Of a stretch of DNA of 64,000 nucleotides, positions 51,948 to 61,051 are shown in pieces; position 1 is the stretch's first letter; each line of letters opens with the position of its first letter. Source of the DNA: Kutzneria buriramensis. GTDB lineage: Bacteria > Actinomycetota > Actinomycetes > Mycobacteriales > Pseudonocardiaceae. The DNA is taken from positions 124,001 to 188,000 of the forward strand of contig NZ_QUNO01000022.1 in assembly GCF_003387475.1 (NCBI RefSeq), written 5' to 3'. Made by a program: the position numbers and the translations under genes. The notes beneath the pieces are model-generated. The model saw only the letters and a program-made list of their open reading frames with translations. It was not told where the DNA came from and made no database searches.

Positions 51948-53134
51948 GTCGTACTTACCGCCCGGGCGGGGTACAGGGTTCCGTCACCGGTGCGGACCCA
52001 CAGGCTGTGGCCGCCGTTGTCGATGATCAGCTCGGCCAGCGGGGTGGTGGCGGGGAGCCGGCGGGGCAGCGCGGTGACGTATTCCTCCACCTCGCCGTGG
52101 AAGTCGACCAGCTCCACGACGGGTGCGCCGGTTGCCCGGTCGACCAGACGTCGCTGGACTTGCGGGTAGTACTTCGGCGCGAAGTGCCCGAACCGGGGGT
52201 CCGGGACGTGTATCGGCACCTCGTCCAACTGCTTGAGCCACTCGTCGAGCATCGCGGTCTCGCCCACGCGGTAGCGGTCGATCGCCGCGAATGGCAGGTG
52301 GTGCTCCGCACCGAACATGTGGATGCACTCGATGACGCGCACCGCCAGGGTGTCATGCCTGCTGCTGATCTCGGCGAAGACGGCGCGGATCGCGGTCTCG
52401 CCGAGGTCGTCGAGTGCCTTCGGCTGTGGCACGTCGATCGCGGCGGCACCGAGGACGAGTCGGTCGGTAAAGGCCGCGGGGTGGTCCTCGTCGAAGGCTT
52501 GGAAGTGCTCGTCGGTCGCCGCCTCGGCCGCCCACCGGCTGAGCGTGCCAGCGTCGTGCAGCACGCGCAGGTAGTAGTACATCAGCACGCGATGGGTCGG
52601 AGAGTCCGGCGGGTACAGCGCCGACATCTGCAGCAGCGGCGACACGTCCGGGCTCAGCACGGGCGTCGTGGTGACCGGGGGATGGCCGGGCCGCCAGGCC
52701 GTCATCAAGTCCTCGAAGGCGACGTCCTTGGGCCAGTACGGGGCCGGCTGGCCGATGGCACGGGCGTAGTACCGCCACAGCCGACCGCGGTCGTGCGCGT
52801 CCTCAATGGACAAGTCGATCACGTCCGGGCCGTCGGGCGCGTGGAATCCCTCGCGGGCGACCTGGATCAGGCATTTCGTTTCAGGTTTGAGGTCGCGCAC
52901 CCAGTCCGACCGGCTCCAGCCGTTGTTGTCGGTGGTCGCGTAGGCGGCCGTCAGCACCCCGGCCGCGGTGCCCCAGTTGAGGAAGAGGTACCCGGGAATC
53001 AGGTCGAACGTCTCCGCGCCGAGGTAGGGGACGGGCGCAGTCGCCTTCGGCATGTCCTGGAGGGCGATCAACGGCGTCCGGGGCGGGTTCGGCCCGTCGT
53101 CGCGTTGTGGGTTGTCCCGTTTGAAAAACGGCAC
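51908..53134 (-). CDS. Hypothetical protein with C-terminal frameshift
   Basis: A 408-codon frame from ATG 53134. Residues 1-385 are protein-like (LGAETFDLIPGYLFLNWGTA, DLSIEDAHDRGRLWRYYARA, PLAELIIDNGGHSLWVRTGD). After GTLYPAR near 51965 the frame turns into AVSTTWPGATPAPTLLR and stops, while the neighbouring frame carries GKYDVAWGYSGSYIAP. A one-base indel in the CCCGCCCGGGCGG tract would restore a protein of about 450 residues. The family was not recognised. It lies 98 bases after an ABC exporter gene on the same strand. Confidence 0.7.
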   Translation of the reverse strand: MPFFKRDNPQRDDGPNPPRTPLIALQDMPKATAPVPYLGAETFDLIPGYLFLNWGTAAGVLTAAYATTDNNGWSRSDWVRDLKPETKCLIQVAREGFHAPDGPDVIDLSIEDAHDRGRLWRYYARAIGQPAPYWPKDVAFEDLMTAWRPGHPPVTTTPVLSPDVSPLLQMSALYPPDSPTHRVLMYYYLRVLHDAGTLSRWAAEAATDEHFQAFDEDHPAAFTDRLVLGAAAIDVPQPKALDDLGETAIRAVFAEISSRHDTLAVRVIECIHMFGAEHHLPFAAIDRYRVGETAMLDEWLKQLDEVPIHVPDPRFGHFAPKYYPQVQRRLVDRATGAPVVELVDFHGEVEEYVTALPRRLPATTPLAELIIDNGGHSLWVRTGDGTLYPARAVSTTWPGATPAPTLLR

Positions 53135-53232
53135 TGGTCATTCTCCGTTCGTGGCTGGGGCTGCGGGTCGAAGGAAGCCCGACCAGGGGCCAAGCGGCGC
53201 CGAGGTTGGCCGGAGCGTGGCCGCGACGATGG

Positions 53233-55170
53233 TCAGGACGCTGTCGACAGGGCGTCGGGCGACTGGTAAGCGGCGGCCTGGACTTGGTAGAGATCGTGGT
53301 AGCGGGTGCCAGGCCCCAGCGACATCAGTTCGTCGTGGGTGCCTTCGGCGACGACTCGTCCTTCGTCGAACACGTAGATCTTGGTGCACGTGCGCACCGA
53401 GGCCATTCGGTGGGTGATCAGCACGCAGGTGGTGTCCTCGTCCAACTCCGCCAGCGAGCGGTAGATCCGGGCTTCGGCGAGGGCGTCCAGGCTGGCGGTG
53501 GGCTCGTCGGCGATCAGTAGGCTGCCCTGCCGAAAGAGGGCGCGGGCGATAGCCACGCGCTGTTCTTGGCCGCCGGACAGGTGGGTGCCCAGCACGAACT
53601 GCTTGGACAGCATGGTGCGCCAGCCGTGGGGTGCGCTGGCCGCCACGTCGTCGGCGCCGGCCGCGGCCGCGGCGGCGAGCAGAGCGGTGTCGTCCAGGTC
53701 GTGGCGGTCGGGGCGCCCGTAGCGGATGTTGTCGGCAAGGCTGACCGGCCAGTGGATGGCGTCCTGCATGACGATGGCGACGCCGTCGAACAGGGAGTCC
53801 GGGTCAACCTGAGCTACGTCGACACCGTCGCGGAGGATGCGTCCACTGGTAGGGAGGTAGAGGCCGGCGAGCAGCTTCGCGGTCGTGGTCTTGCCCGAGC
53901 CGTTCAGGCCGGCGAAGGCGACCTTCTCCCCGCGGCGGATGCGCAGGGTGACGTCGTGCAGCACGAGTTTCTCCGAGCCGGGGTAGGCGAAGGACACGTG
54001 GGCGAACTCGTAGGTCTCCGGCGCGGTCGGGGCTCGTCCGGCCACGGCGGGTCGGACGCGGTCGGCGCAGTCGCGCAGGAACTCGCGGAAGGCGTTGACG
54101 TACAGGGATTCTTCGTAGAGCCGGTTGACAGCGAGCACGACGTCGGCGAGGCGCGCGCGGGAGGTCTGGATGGCGATAAGGGCGCTGCCGGCCACCGGCA
54201 GGGGAACTCGTCCGATGAGCACGAAGAGCCCGAGCAGGGCGTAGGCCAGGCCGAGGCCTACGCCTCCGGCCGCGCGGCCGAGCAGTCGGGTGCGGGCCTG
54301 CCGGCTGGCCAGGGCGAGTTCTTCGTCCTGCAGAATGTCGCCGAACTTGGCCAGTTCGGCCAGCAGTGCCGGTTGGGCCTGGTAGGCGCGGATCTCCGGG
54401 GCGGCTTCCTCGTTGTCGGCCAGGCGCTCGATCAGCCAACGTCGGCGGCGGAAGGGGGAGAGGCGGCGCATCATGTCGTAGAGGGCGCGGGAGTTGGACA
54501 GCGCGGCCCAGGAGTCGGGCACAACCGAGATGAGCAACGCCGGCAGCAGCATCGGGTCGAGCAAGGCCAGTGTGGTCGCGGTGGCGGCGAGGCCGGTGAG
54601 CGATCCGACGGCGGTGACCATCCGCGTCCAGGCGCCGTCGACGTGCATGCTGCCCGACTGGGAGGCCAGCTCGCGGGCGTCGTACCAGGTCGCGTCGTCG
54701 TAGGCGGAGACCGGCACGGTGATGGAGGCGGTGAACACCTCCTCCCCGCAGGCTCGGCGCATCAGCACGCTGGTGACCTCGGTGCCGTACTGGCTGATCG
54801 CGTCGGCCAACCGCTGGACGGCCAGCGCGCTCATCACCACCAGCACGGCGGGCACCGCGGCCAGCAGGCGCTGCGGGGTCGGCGCCGTGGTGAACAGTTG
54901 GCGCAGCACCGAGGCGGTGGAGTAGAGGCCGACACCGGACGCAACGCCGCTGACGGCAGTGGTGATCAGGACCAGGACCACGATGGTCGGCCGCTGCGCC
55001 CATGCTCGGGCGGCGAGGTAGCGAGCGGTGTCGGGCAAGCGCAGCACCATGCGCCACAGGGAGGTATTACGGGCCTGCGTCTCGAAGGCGGCCGACCTCC
55101 ACTTTGGAGTGACCAGCTCGTTTTCGGTGCCAGCGAAGGGGTTTTCCACTGGTCGGCGGCGTCGGGCCAC
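53233..55170 (-). CDS. ABC exporter, fused membrane and ATPase domains
   Basis: A 645-residue half-transporter from GTG 55170 behind GGGAGG. The N-terminal membrane domain (about residues 45-360) has several hydrophobic helices (PTIVVLVLITTAVSGVASGV, LLAAVPAVLVVMSALAV, LGLAYALLGLFVLIG). The ATPase domain has Walker A GLNGSGKTT (422-429), the signature LSGGQEQR (531-538), Walker B LLIADEPTASLD (551-562) and the switch His in LITHRMAS. There is no peptidase C39 domain. It works as a dimer exporting lipids, peptides or drugs. The adjacent frameshifted gene may be its partner. Substrate unknown. Confidence 0.92.
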   Translation of the reverse strand: MARRRRPVENPFAGTENELVTPKWRSAAFETQARNTSLWRMVLRLPDTARYLAARAWAQRPTIVVLVLITTAVSGVASGVGLYSTASVLRQLFTTAPTPQRLLAAVPAVLVVMSALAVQRLADAISQYGTEVTSVLMRRACGEEVFTASITVPVSAYDDATWYDARELASQSGSMHVDGAWTRMVTAVGSLTGLAATATTLALLDPMLLPALLISVVPDSWAALSNSRALYDMMRRLSPFRRRRWLIERLADNEEAAPEIRAYQAQPALLAELAKFGDILQDEELALASRQARTRLLGRAAGGVGLGLAYALLGLFVLIGRVPLPVAGSALIAIQTSRARLADVVLAVNRLYEESLYVNAFREFLRDCADRVRPAVAGRAPTAPETYEFAHVSFAYPGSEKLVLHDVTLRIRRGEKVAFAGLNGSGKTTTAKLLAGLYLPTSGRILRDGVDVAQVDPDSLFDGVAIVMQDAIHWPVSLADNIRYGRPDRHDLDDTALLAAAAAAGADDVAASAPHGWRTMLSKQFVLGTHLSGGQEQRVAIARALFRQGSLLIADEPTASLDALAEARIYRSLAELDEDTTCVLITHRMASVRTCTKIYVFDEGRVVAEGTHDELMSLGPGTRYHDLYQVQAAAYQSPDALSTAS

Positions 55171-55359
55171 AGCACCTCCCTGCCTTGGCCGGCCGGGCGA
55201 CCGGGCACGATCTTCTATAGCGAACCGACGCATGGTCGAACAGGCGTTCGGGTAGAAGCCGTTGGAGAAGTCACCGGATCAGGGCATTCGACACGCTGCG
55301 GAGTACCGGATATTCGGGATTGACCACAGCTGCGCCGGCTCTCGTGGTCAGATGGCGAG

Positions 55360-56142
55360 GTGGACCCGGCGCAGTTGTCCGACGAGCAGGTGCAGCACCA
55401 GTGGCAGAGGATCGCTACGCGGGCGCACTCCTTGATCGAGCGCTCCGGCTCGCCGACGGGGTTCGCGGTCGCCTCGGGCAGCCCGCTGGCCGGCGATGAC
55501 GCCGCGGCGACTCCGTATCGAGTCTCCGATGCGGCTCAGGTGTGCCTGCTGAGCGCGATCGATCATCTGCACGCCTTGTGCGCGCTGGTCCTGCATTCCG
55601 GCTACTTGCACGCCACGGCACCGTTCACCCTCGCTCGGGGTGCGCTGGAGACCGCCTCGGCCGCGGTCTGGATGCTGTGCCCGGCCGGCAGGGATGACCG
55701 TGTTCGGCGCGCCCTGCAGTGGAACGCCAAGGACATCACCGACGGCGACCGGGCGGCACGCTCCGCCGGCGTCCCGGTGCCGGTGTCGTTGCAGGAGCGG
55801 ATGGACAAGCTCGAGGTCGTGGCCGCGCGCCGGGGGTTGGACTTCACGGGCATCCGCCGCGGGTACACCAGCAGCGAGGCGGTCAAGGCCGCCGAGGAGC
55901 AGCTCGACACCGCGATGGGGGTGCTCTTCCCGTGGCAGTTCGCGTCAGGTCACGCGCACGGCCGACGGTGGAACATACTGGGTGTCGTTCAGGGGGAGCA
56001 CGTGACGCCTGCGACGGAGGCTGGCGTTTCCACCCTTCGGATCGAAGGCGACTACCGTCTCTCCTTGTACCCGACCTGGGCGGCCGAGGAGGCCGTTTCC
56101 GGCGCGGTACAGCTGTTCGATCGGCGGGCGGCGGCATCGTGA
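55360..56142 (+). CDS. Hypothetical protein
   Basis: Not recognised. A 260-residue protein from GTG 55360. It is helical, with a mildly hydrophobic middle (LLSAIDHLHALCALVLHSGY, FTLARGALETASAAVWML) resembling the helical bundle of HEPN-like or AbiV-like proteins. The RX4-6H motif of HEPN nucleases is not evident. It is monocistronic, between a divergent ABC exporter and lsr2. Confidence 0.6.
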   Translation: MDPAQLSDEQVQHQWQRIATRAHSLIERSGSPTGFAVASGSPLAGDDAAATPYRVSDAAQVCLLSAIDHLHALCALVLHSGYLHATAPFTLARGALETASAAVWMLCPAGRDDRVRRALQWNAKDITDGDRAARSAGVPVPVSLQERMDKLEVVAARRGLDFTGIRRGYTSSEAVKAAEEQLDTAMGVLFPWQFASGHAHGRRWNILGVVQGEHVTPATEAGVSTLRIEGDYRLSLYPTWAAEEAVSGAVQLFDRRAAAS

Positions 56143-56262
56143 TGGTCCATGACGGATAGCACACACCAGCCCCGGATTTCACTCGTCCGCGCCCGCTCTC
56201 TGACACATCATCAGCGTGCAAGAACATGCCAAGAACAGATTTGGCGAATTCGCAGCCAGTGA

Positions 56263-56312
56263 GTTAGCATGAACCGCGCATCGCTAACTACGCGCTTAGC
56301 CACCCGGTTAGC
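56263..56312. repeat. GTTAGC inverted and direct repeats upstream of lsr2
   Basis: GTTAGC occurs at 56263-56268 and 56307-56312, with its inverse GCTAAC at 56283-56288. The region is AT-rich compared with its surroundings and lies 64-113 bases upstream of the Lsr2 start. It could be a regulatory site or an Lsr2 autoregulation region. TTGACG at 56319-56324 is a candidate -35. Confidence 0.4.
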
Positions 56313-56375
56313 TCCCGCTTGACGTTACAACGTAGCCGAGTGGCCACATGCGCTTGATCAACAGATGGGAAACCC

Positions 56376-56717
56376 GTGGCTCAGAAAACGATTGTTCAGC
56401 TGGTTGACGACCTGGACGGAAGCGAGGCCCACGAGAGCGTCACGTTCAGTCTCGATGGCGTCGACTACACCATCGACCTCTCCGAAGCGAATGCCAAGCG
56501 TCTTAGGGGCAGCGTGGAGGTCTACACGGAGAAGGCTCGTCGAGTTGGCGGCCGGAAGCAGCGCGGCGCGGGTGTGAAGGCGACAGTTCGCGCCGGAGGC
56601 GACCGTGCGCAGAACCAGGCAATCCGGGAGTGGGCGCGCGGACAGGGAGAGAAGATCTCCGACCGTGGGCGGATCCCCGCCGAACTGGTCGCCAAGTTCC
56701 AGGCCGCGCACAACTGA
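56376..56717 (+). CDS. lsr2: Lsr2 nucleoid-associated protein
   Basis: A 113-residue protein from GTG 56376 behind GGGAAA. The N-terminal oligomerisation domain begins AQKTIVQLVDDLDGSEAHES and contains VTFSLDGVDYTIDLSEANA. The C-terminal domain has REWARGQGEKISDRGRIPAE, including the RGR-type DNA minor-groove motif of Lsr2 (RGRI). Lsr2 bridges AT-rich DNA and silences acquired genes. Residues and length match the family. In an island rich in toxins and biosynthetic-looking genes a local Lsr2 paralogue could silence its neighbours; that is inference. Confidence 0.95.
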   Translation: MAQKTIVQLVDDLDGSEAHESVTFSLDGVDYTIDLSEANAKRLRGSVEVYTEKARRVGGRKQRGAGVKATVRAGGDRAQNQAIREWARGQGEKISDRGRIPAELVAKFQAAHN

Positions 56718-56768
56718 CACCGGTTCGCACATTGACGGGGGCACCTGAAGGGCAGGTGCCCGCCACCT

Positions 56769-57380
56769 TCATTGCCCTGGCGCGCGTCCCGGCTCACTCC
56801 GACGGCGGAGTGCATCCACGATTTCGTCGCCGGAAATGACGACCGACGGCGGAGACCCGGGGTTGATTTTCACGGCGGCCCCGCCGAGAGCAGTCGTGAG
56901 CCCGGCGAACGGCACGGTCTGGTAGCTGCGGACGTGGTTGGTCAGACGCCGCCGGGATGTGTAAATGACGATCACGGGGCGGTCGTCCGCGTCGCTCACG
57001 ATCGACAGGGACCCCGGGTCGCCGGGCACGGTCGGGACGATCACCTCCGCGTCGAGAAGTGCGGCCAGCAGGTCCCATTCCGGACCATACCCGCACGCCG
57101 CTAGTTCCAGGGCTGTTTCAAGCGCGTTCGTCGGCTCGGGCCATCCTTGGGTGCGCGGGCCGGGACGATAGTTGGGGTTGTAGGTCCAGGTGCTGGTGTC
57201 GATCTCACCGTGCGGACCCACTTGATACCCGCCCCGAATAGCCCAGGGCGGGCATCCGTCATTCGGACCGAACTGGGGATCGACGCTGTAGATCCATTGC
57301 CCGGGCGTAGCACTCTTGGCCTGCCGGAGCATTTCCGGTGTGACGGGGATAGGTTGTGACCAGTCGACGGCCGCGGTCAT
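56769..57380 (-). CDS. Type VII secretion-associated SseB-like protein
   Basis: A 203-residue protein from ATG 57380, overlapping the upstream stop (ATGA). It starts ITPEMLRQAK-like (VDWSQPIPVTPEMLRQAKSA) and has a C-terminal SseB-type half (NALETALELAACGYGPEWDL, PVIVIYTSRRRLTNHV, AVKINPGSPPSVVISGDE). In actinomycetes such proteins are annotated as type VII secretion system-associated. It is the last gene in the toxin operon; a chaperone or immunity-like role is inference. Confidence 0.75.
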   Translation of the reverse strand: MTAAVDWSQPIPVTPEMLRQAKSATPGQWIYSVDPQFGPNDGCPPWAIRGGYQVGPHGEIDTSTWTYNPNYRPGPRTQGWPEPTNALETALELAACGYGPEWDLLAALLDAEVIVPTVPGDPGSLSIVSDADDRPVIVIYTSRRRLTNHVRSYQTVPFAGLTTALGGAAVKINPGSPPSVVISGDEIVDALRRRSEPGRAPGQ

Positions 57381-57832
57381 GAGCGAACCACCTGACCGCT
57401 TTCACGCCACTCCTGGTAGCGCTTTTCCTGAACATCGACCGTGGCCGCGTCCGCAGGGTCGATCTTCTCGAAGATTCCGAGTGTGGGAGCGACTTGTCGG
57501 CGGTAGTCGGCGAGCATGTCCGCCTCGGGGTTCCGCGGCCAGTGCGTGGGGTAGTAGTCGGGATGGGCTGCGATGATCCCGAGAAGCCAGCCTTGCTTCT
57601 CCAGCTGTGTCCGAGCGTCGTTGAGGGCGTGCCACAGAACACCGCTGCGCGCCGTGATCACGCCGAAGGGCTCCGCGTCGACCACGACCTCGTACAAATC
57701 GACCGGCGTGGGGTGCCGCGCTCGGGGTGGCTTGTCCGCGTTGCGGGTGAGCACGAGGTGGGCCGCGCAGGTCCGCCCGTCTCGGTGCCGGGCGTCGACG
57801 GTGGTCTCGGCAAGCCGTGCCATGCTGGTCAT
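57377..57832 (-). CDS. Candidate immunity protein for the ADP-ribosyltransferase toxin
   Basis: A 151-residue protein from ATG 57832, whose ATGA overlaps the stop of the toxin gene. It has no signal peptide or membrane helix, and a mixed fold (AHLVLTRNADKPPR, VDLYEVVVDAEPFGVITARS, helix YRRQVAPTLGIFEKI). Genes directly downstream of polymorphic toxins usually encode immunity proteins. This one is in the right place and coupled, but no known immunity family was recognised. The next gene downstream, SseB-like, is an alternative. Confidence 0.7.
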   Translation of the reverse strand: MTSMARLAETTVDARHRDGRTCAAHLVLTRNADKPPRARHPTPVDLYEVVVDAEPFGVITARSGVLWHALNDARTQLEKQGWLLGIIAAHPDYYPTHWPRNPEADMLADYRRQVAPTLGIFEKIDPADAATVDVQEKRYQEWRESGQVVRS

Positions 57833-60312
57833 CCTATCGGCCGGAAGTTCGGATTGGGGAGCCACTCGCCGAGTGTTCGCGTGCGGGTCGCTTCGTCGTA
57901 CAGTATTGGCCAGGCTCCACGGATTCGCTCCGGGCGAATCCCTCCCAGCATGGCGATTTCCTCTTCTTCCTCATAGGAATGAGATCCGATGGTCTTGTTG
58001 ACGTCGATTCCGCCGCTGGCGTCGACCTCGTAGTACCAGCCGCCGTTCCGTTCGGTCAGCCAGTAGTCCGGTTTCCGGGTGGTGGAGACGAACGCCGACT
58101 CGTGGTTCCATCCGACGTAGGTTCTGAGGTCGGTGTTGTTCGGGTTCAACGGGGCGAACCCCGCGGGTTCCTGTCCTTGGAAGATCTCTGCCGGGCTGCG
58201 GTCGTCGACCCGGTACAGCGGCTCCCGCGAGTCGCGCCACACCGTGTCGACGGACAGCTTCGCCGGGTCGGCGTCGGGATGCACGGCGGTGTGCGCGATG
58301 TCGTCGCGCACCTTCGGGTCTTCTTCGATGTAGAGGTTGGGGTCCCGGCGGGACTGGGGTGTGCCGGCCGGGCTGTCGCCGGGCCGGTGGCCAGGCCCTG
58401 GGACGTCCGGGGAACGCAGGTCGGGTGGGGCGTGGTGGGGACCGCCAGGCGGCGCCTCGACCGGATGTGGGGTGTAGCTCTCGACGTGCGTCCCGACGCC
58501 GTGCAGGGCGTCGAGTTTCTGTTCGACGCCGTCGAGTCCGTGGCCGGCCTGCTCGAGCACGGCCGCTTGGTGCTGGTCGATGCCGGCGGTGGTCGTGTCG
58601 GGGACGTGCTGGGCGGGAATCTCCGGGGACGCGGCCGCGTCGGGCGGGGTGTGTCCGGTCGGCCCGAAGCTGGGGTCGCCGGTCGAGTAGTACTTGGCGT
58701 ACGAGTCGTAGTCGGTTACGGGGCCGTGGGGCTGCGGTGGCGGCGCGTGGTCCGGGAACTGGTGCCACGGCGCGGTTCCGGTCGCGGCCTCCCGGGTGGC
58801 GGCTTGGGTTGCCGCCTCGGCCACCTCGCGGCCGCCGGCCTGCGCGGCGGTCTCGCCGGCGTCGCGACCGAAGGCGGACAGCACCTTGGGCACGGATGCC
58901 CGCGCCATGCCGACTATGCCGGCGGTGACCCCGTCGGCGGCGGCGAACCCTGCCTCCGCGGCGCCGCCGGTGAAAGCAGCGGCGGCCACGTTGGGCAACA
59001 GGTGTCCGATGGCTCGGCCGGGATCTTTCGACCAGGTGTCCCAGTCCACCGCGGCCTTGAGGAAGTCGACGGGGTGGGTCACCGCGTGCAGCAGGCCTTG
59101 CCCGAGCCCTTGCACGTTGTGCATGTAGTCCATCGGGTGGGTGATGTTGTAGGAGTCCACCGGGTTGACGGAGCGCAGCAGCTTCGCGATGCCTTCGATC
59201 GATTCGAACGCGCCCTGGATGATCGAGCCGGTCTCGGTGACCATGAGCCGGCTCTGGTCGGCGAAGTCGTCGGCCATCCGCTCGAGCCAGCCGGGTTCCT
59301 CCGGCAGGCTGTCGCGGCATTGCCCGATCGTGCCCAGGGCGGTCTGCGCGGCGGACTTGAGCTTGGCGTAGGCCGCGTCCAGGCGGTGCTGGGCTGCATC
59401 GCGGTCGGCCTGGCCGGGGTCGGTCCACTGCGGCACCGGGCCGGGCGGCGGGCCTCCGTTGTGGGCCGCGTCGACGCGGCTGTTGTAGTTGTCAACGGCG
59501 GTGGCGAACTGCGTCTTGGCCTGCTCGGTGGCCTGCTGGCCGTGGTTGTACTGCGCGATGCAGGCCGCGGCCTCGTTCTGCGCCCACACGAGGACCTCGG
59601 CCCACGGCTGGAGCGCGGCCCCGGCCGTGGACAAGGCGGCCCCTTTGGCCCACTGGGCGGGGTGGTCGTGGAAGTAGCTGCGGAACGCGTCGGCGGCCTC
59701 GCCGTTCCAGTGGCTGCTGGTGTCGATGCGGGCCATCCCGTCGGCGGCCTGGACCATGGCGTCGCCGAGGATGGTTAGGCCCTGGGCGCTTTTGAGGATC
59801 GCTTGGGAGTCTCCGGGCACCAGCAGCATCGGGTCGTCGGTTTTGCCCAACTCGGGGCGCTCTGCCAGCCGGCCGATGCCGATGGTGGGTGGCCGCGGTG
59901 GCGGGGTCGGCCCGGCCGGGGCAGGTGGGGCCGGGGGGTCGTCGTCCACGGCGGTGGAGGACTTCGTTGGATCCCCGAAGGTGTCTTCCTTGAGCCGGTT
60001 GAGGAAGTCGGTGATGCCGCCTTCGACTTTCTCGTAGATCGACCGTGTGTCGCGCAGCTTGTCGACGGTGTCCCGGGCTTGGTCCACCAGCCCGCGCACG
60101 AGGTAGTGCGCCCGCCCGCACAGGTCGATCTCGGCGGCGGAGAGGGCGTCGTCGCCCATCTGGTCGGCGCTGAGGCCGAGGGTTTCGACGGCCCCTCCGG
60201 ACATGGCGTCGGCGGCGAAGCCAAGCGTGCCCAGTTCGTCGAGCACGCCTTGGATTCCGTCGCCGGCTTGCTTGAGGCCGTCCAGGTCGACGCCGAACGC
60301 TCCTGCGCTCAC
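57829..60312 (-). CDS. ESX-type polymorphic toxin with ADP-ribosyltransferase domain
   Basis: An 827-residue protein from GTG 60312 (GTGA overlap). The N-terminal region is helical and WXG100/PPE-like (GAFGVDLDGLKQAGDGIQ; SSHWNGEAADAFRSYF, with the typical W-x-G), fitting secretion by a type VII system. A Pro/His-rich linker spans about residues 560-690. The C-terminal 129 residues (699-827) look like a pertussis/scabin-type ADP-ribosyltransferase: Arg701 in LYRVDD, FVSTT (742-746) and an EEEEE run (781-785) matching the R-S-E signature. It likely modifies a host or competitor target after export. The immunity gene is probably immediately downstream. Confidence 0.85.
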   Translation of the reverse strand: MSAGAFGVDLDGLKQAGDGIQGVLDELGTLGFAADAMSGGAVETLGLSADQMGDDALSAAEIDLCGRAHYLVRGLVDQARDTVDKLRDTRSIYEKVEGGITDFLNRLKEDTFGDPTKSSTAVDDDPPAPPAPAGPTPPPRPPTIGIGRLAERPELGKTDDPMLLVPGDSQAILKSAQGLTILGDAMVQAADGMARIDTSSHWNGEAADAFRSYFHDHPAQWAKGAALSTAGAALQPWAEVLVWAQNEAAACIAQYNHGQQATEQAKTQFATAVDNYNSRVDAAHNGGPPPGPVPQWTDPGQADRDAAQHRLDAAYAKLKSAAQTALGTIGQCRDSLPEEPGWLERMADDFADQSRLMVTETGSIIQGAFESIEGIAKLLRSVNPVDSYNITHPMDYMHNVQGLGQGLLHAVTHPVDFLKAAVDWDTWSKDPGRAIGHLLPNVAAAAFTGGAAEAGFAAADGVTAGIVGMARASVPKVLSAFGRDAGETAAQAGGREVAEAATQAATREAATGTAPWHQFPDHAPPPQPHGPVTDYDSYAKYYSTGDPSFGPTGHTPPDAAASPEIPAQHVPDTTTAGIDQHQAAVLEQAGHGLDGVEQKLDALHGVGTHVESYTPHPVEAPPGGPHHAPPDLRSPDVPGPGHRPGDSPAGTPQSRRDPNLYIEEDPKVRDDIAHTAVHPDADPAKLSVDTVWRDSREPLYRVDDRSPAEIFQGQEPAGFAPLNPNNTDLRTYVGWNHESAFVSTTRKPDYWLTERNGGWYYEVDASGGIDVNKTIGSHSYEEEEEIAMLGGIRPERIRGAWPILYDEATRTRTLGEWLPNPNFRPIG

Positions 60313-60785
60313 CGAGCGGCTCCGTCCGACGTGGCGGGTGCCGGCTGGCCGGACAGGACGTGCGCCAGGCTCTCGCCGGCGGCGTTCAGCCCGTCGAGTT
60401 GGGCCTGGAGCTTGTCCAGCAGCATGGCAAGGCCTGGGGAGATGGTCTCGGGCACCCGGCTGAGCAGCACGGCGACCTGCTGGCTGACGCCGGCGAGCGC
60501 CGCGTCGACCAGGACAGGGGCTGCGCCCTGTCCGCCAGCTGCGCTCTCCAGGGGCGCAGCCGACAGCAAGGCGCTGACCGCGGTGGTCTGGCGGTGGAGG
60601 TCGCGGGCGTCGCGAAGCAGTTCCGGCAGGCGCGCGGTGACGGCGTCGGCGAACGCTCCGTGGCCGCTGTCGGCCAGGCGCCGCAGCCGGGCGCAGGCCA
60701 GGTAGGCGCTGATCTGCGCCCGCCAGAGCGGCAGGGTCGCCGCCGTCGCGACCGGGCTTGGGCGTCGTTGGCCGGGGATGGTCAT
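60309..60785 (-). CDS. Hypothetical helical protein of the toxin operon
   Basis: A 158-residue protein from ATG 60785; both ends overlap neighbours by four bases. It is all-helical (LWRAQISAYLACARLRRLAD, DAVTARLPELLRDARDLHRQ, LAMLLDKLQAQLDGLNAA), suited to helical pairing with ESX substrates. It is probably an accessory or chaperone for the toxin; no named family was recognised. Confidence 0.75.
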   Translation of the reverse strand: MTIPGQRRPSPVATAATLPLWRAQISAYLACARLRRLADSGHGAFADAVTARLPELLRDARDLHRQTTAVSALLSAAPLESAAGGQGAAPVLVDAALAGVSQQVAVLLSRVPETISPGLAMLLDKLQAQLDGLNAAGESLAHVLSGQPAPATSDGAAR

Positions 60786-61051
60786 GGCAGTTCTCCACCG
60801 GGCTGGTGCGGATAGGTCTTCTCGATGTCGTCGGCCAGTGCCGAGACCCTCGCGGCTTGACCGGTGACGGCGCGGGCCCATGCCTGCACGAAGGCGCCCA
60901 CCGTCGCCGACAGCTGGCTGTTGCCGAACAGGTCGGACCCGTCGGCCGGGCGTAGATCGCGGATCTGGTCGGCGATGGTCTCGGTTCTCAGGGCGGCCGC
61001 GCGGAGGCTGACCACCACGTCTGCTCGCGCGTCGTCGTGGGGCGGGTTCAT
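60782..61051 (-). CDS. WXG100/EspC-like ESX substrate partner
   Basis: An 89-residue helical protein from ATG 61051 in an ATGA overlap. The length and two-helix hairpin pattern (ADVVVSLRAAALRTETIADQ then LSATVGAFVQAWARAVTGQA) match small ESX secretion-associated proteins (EspC/DUF2580 or WXG100 types). The W..A-containing turn lacks a strict WxG. Such proteins often heterodimerise with the N-terminal domain of a co-encoded toxin for export. Confidence 0.75.
   Translation of the reverse strand: MNPPHDDARADVVVSLRAAALRTETIADQIRDLRPADGSDLFGNSQLSATVGAFVQAWARAVTGQAARVSALADDIEKTYPHQPGGELP

Noticed and set aside
53566-55323. 585-codon plus-strand frame
   Set aside because: Antisense to the ABC exporter, which has all Walker and signature motifs.
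57817-59778. 653-codon plus-strand frame
   Set aside because: Shadow of the toxin gene; Gly/Val/Arg-rich with no motif.
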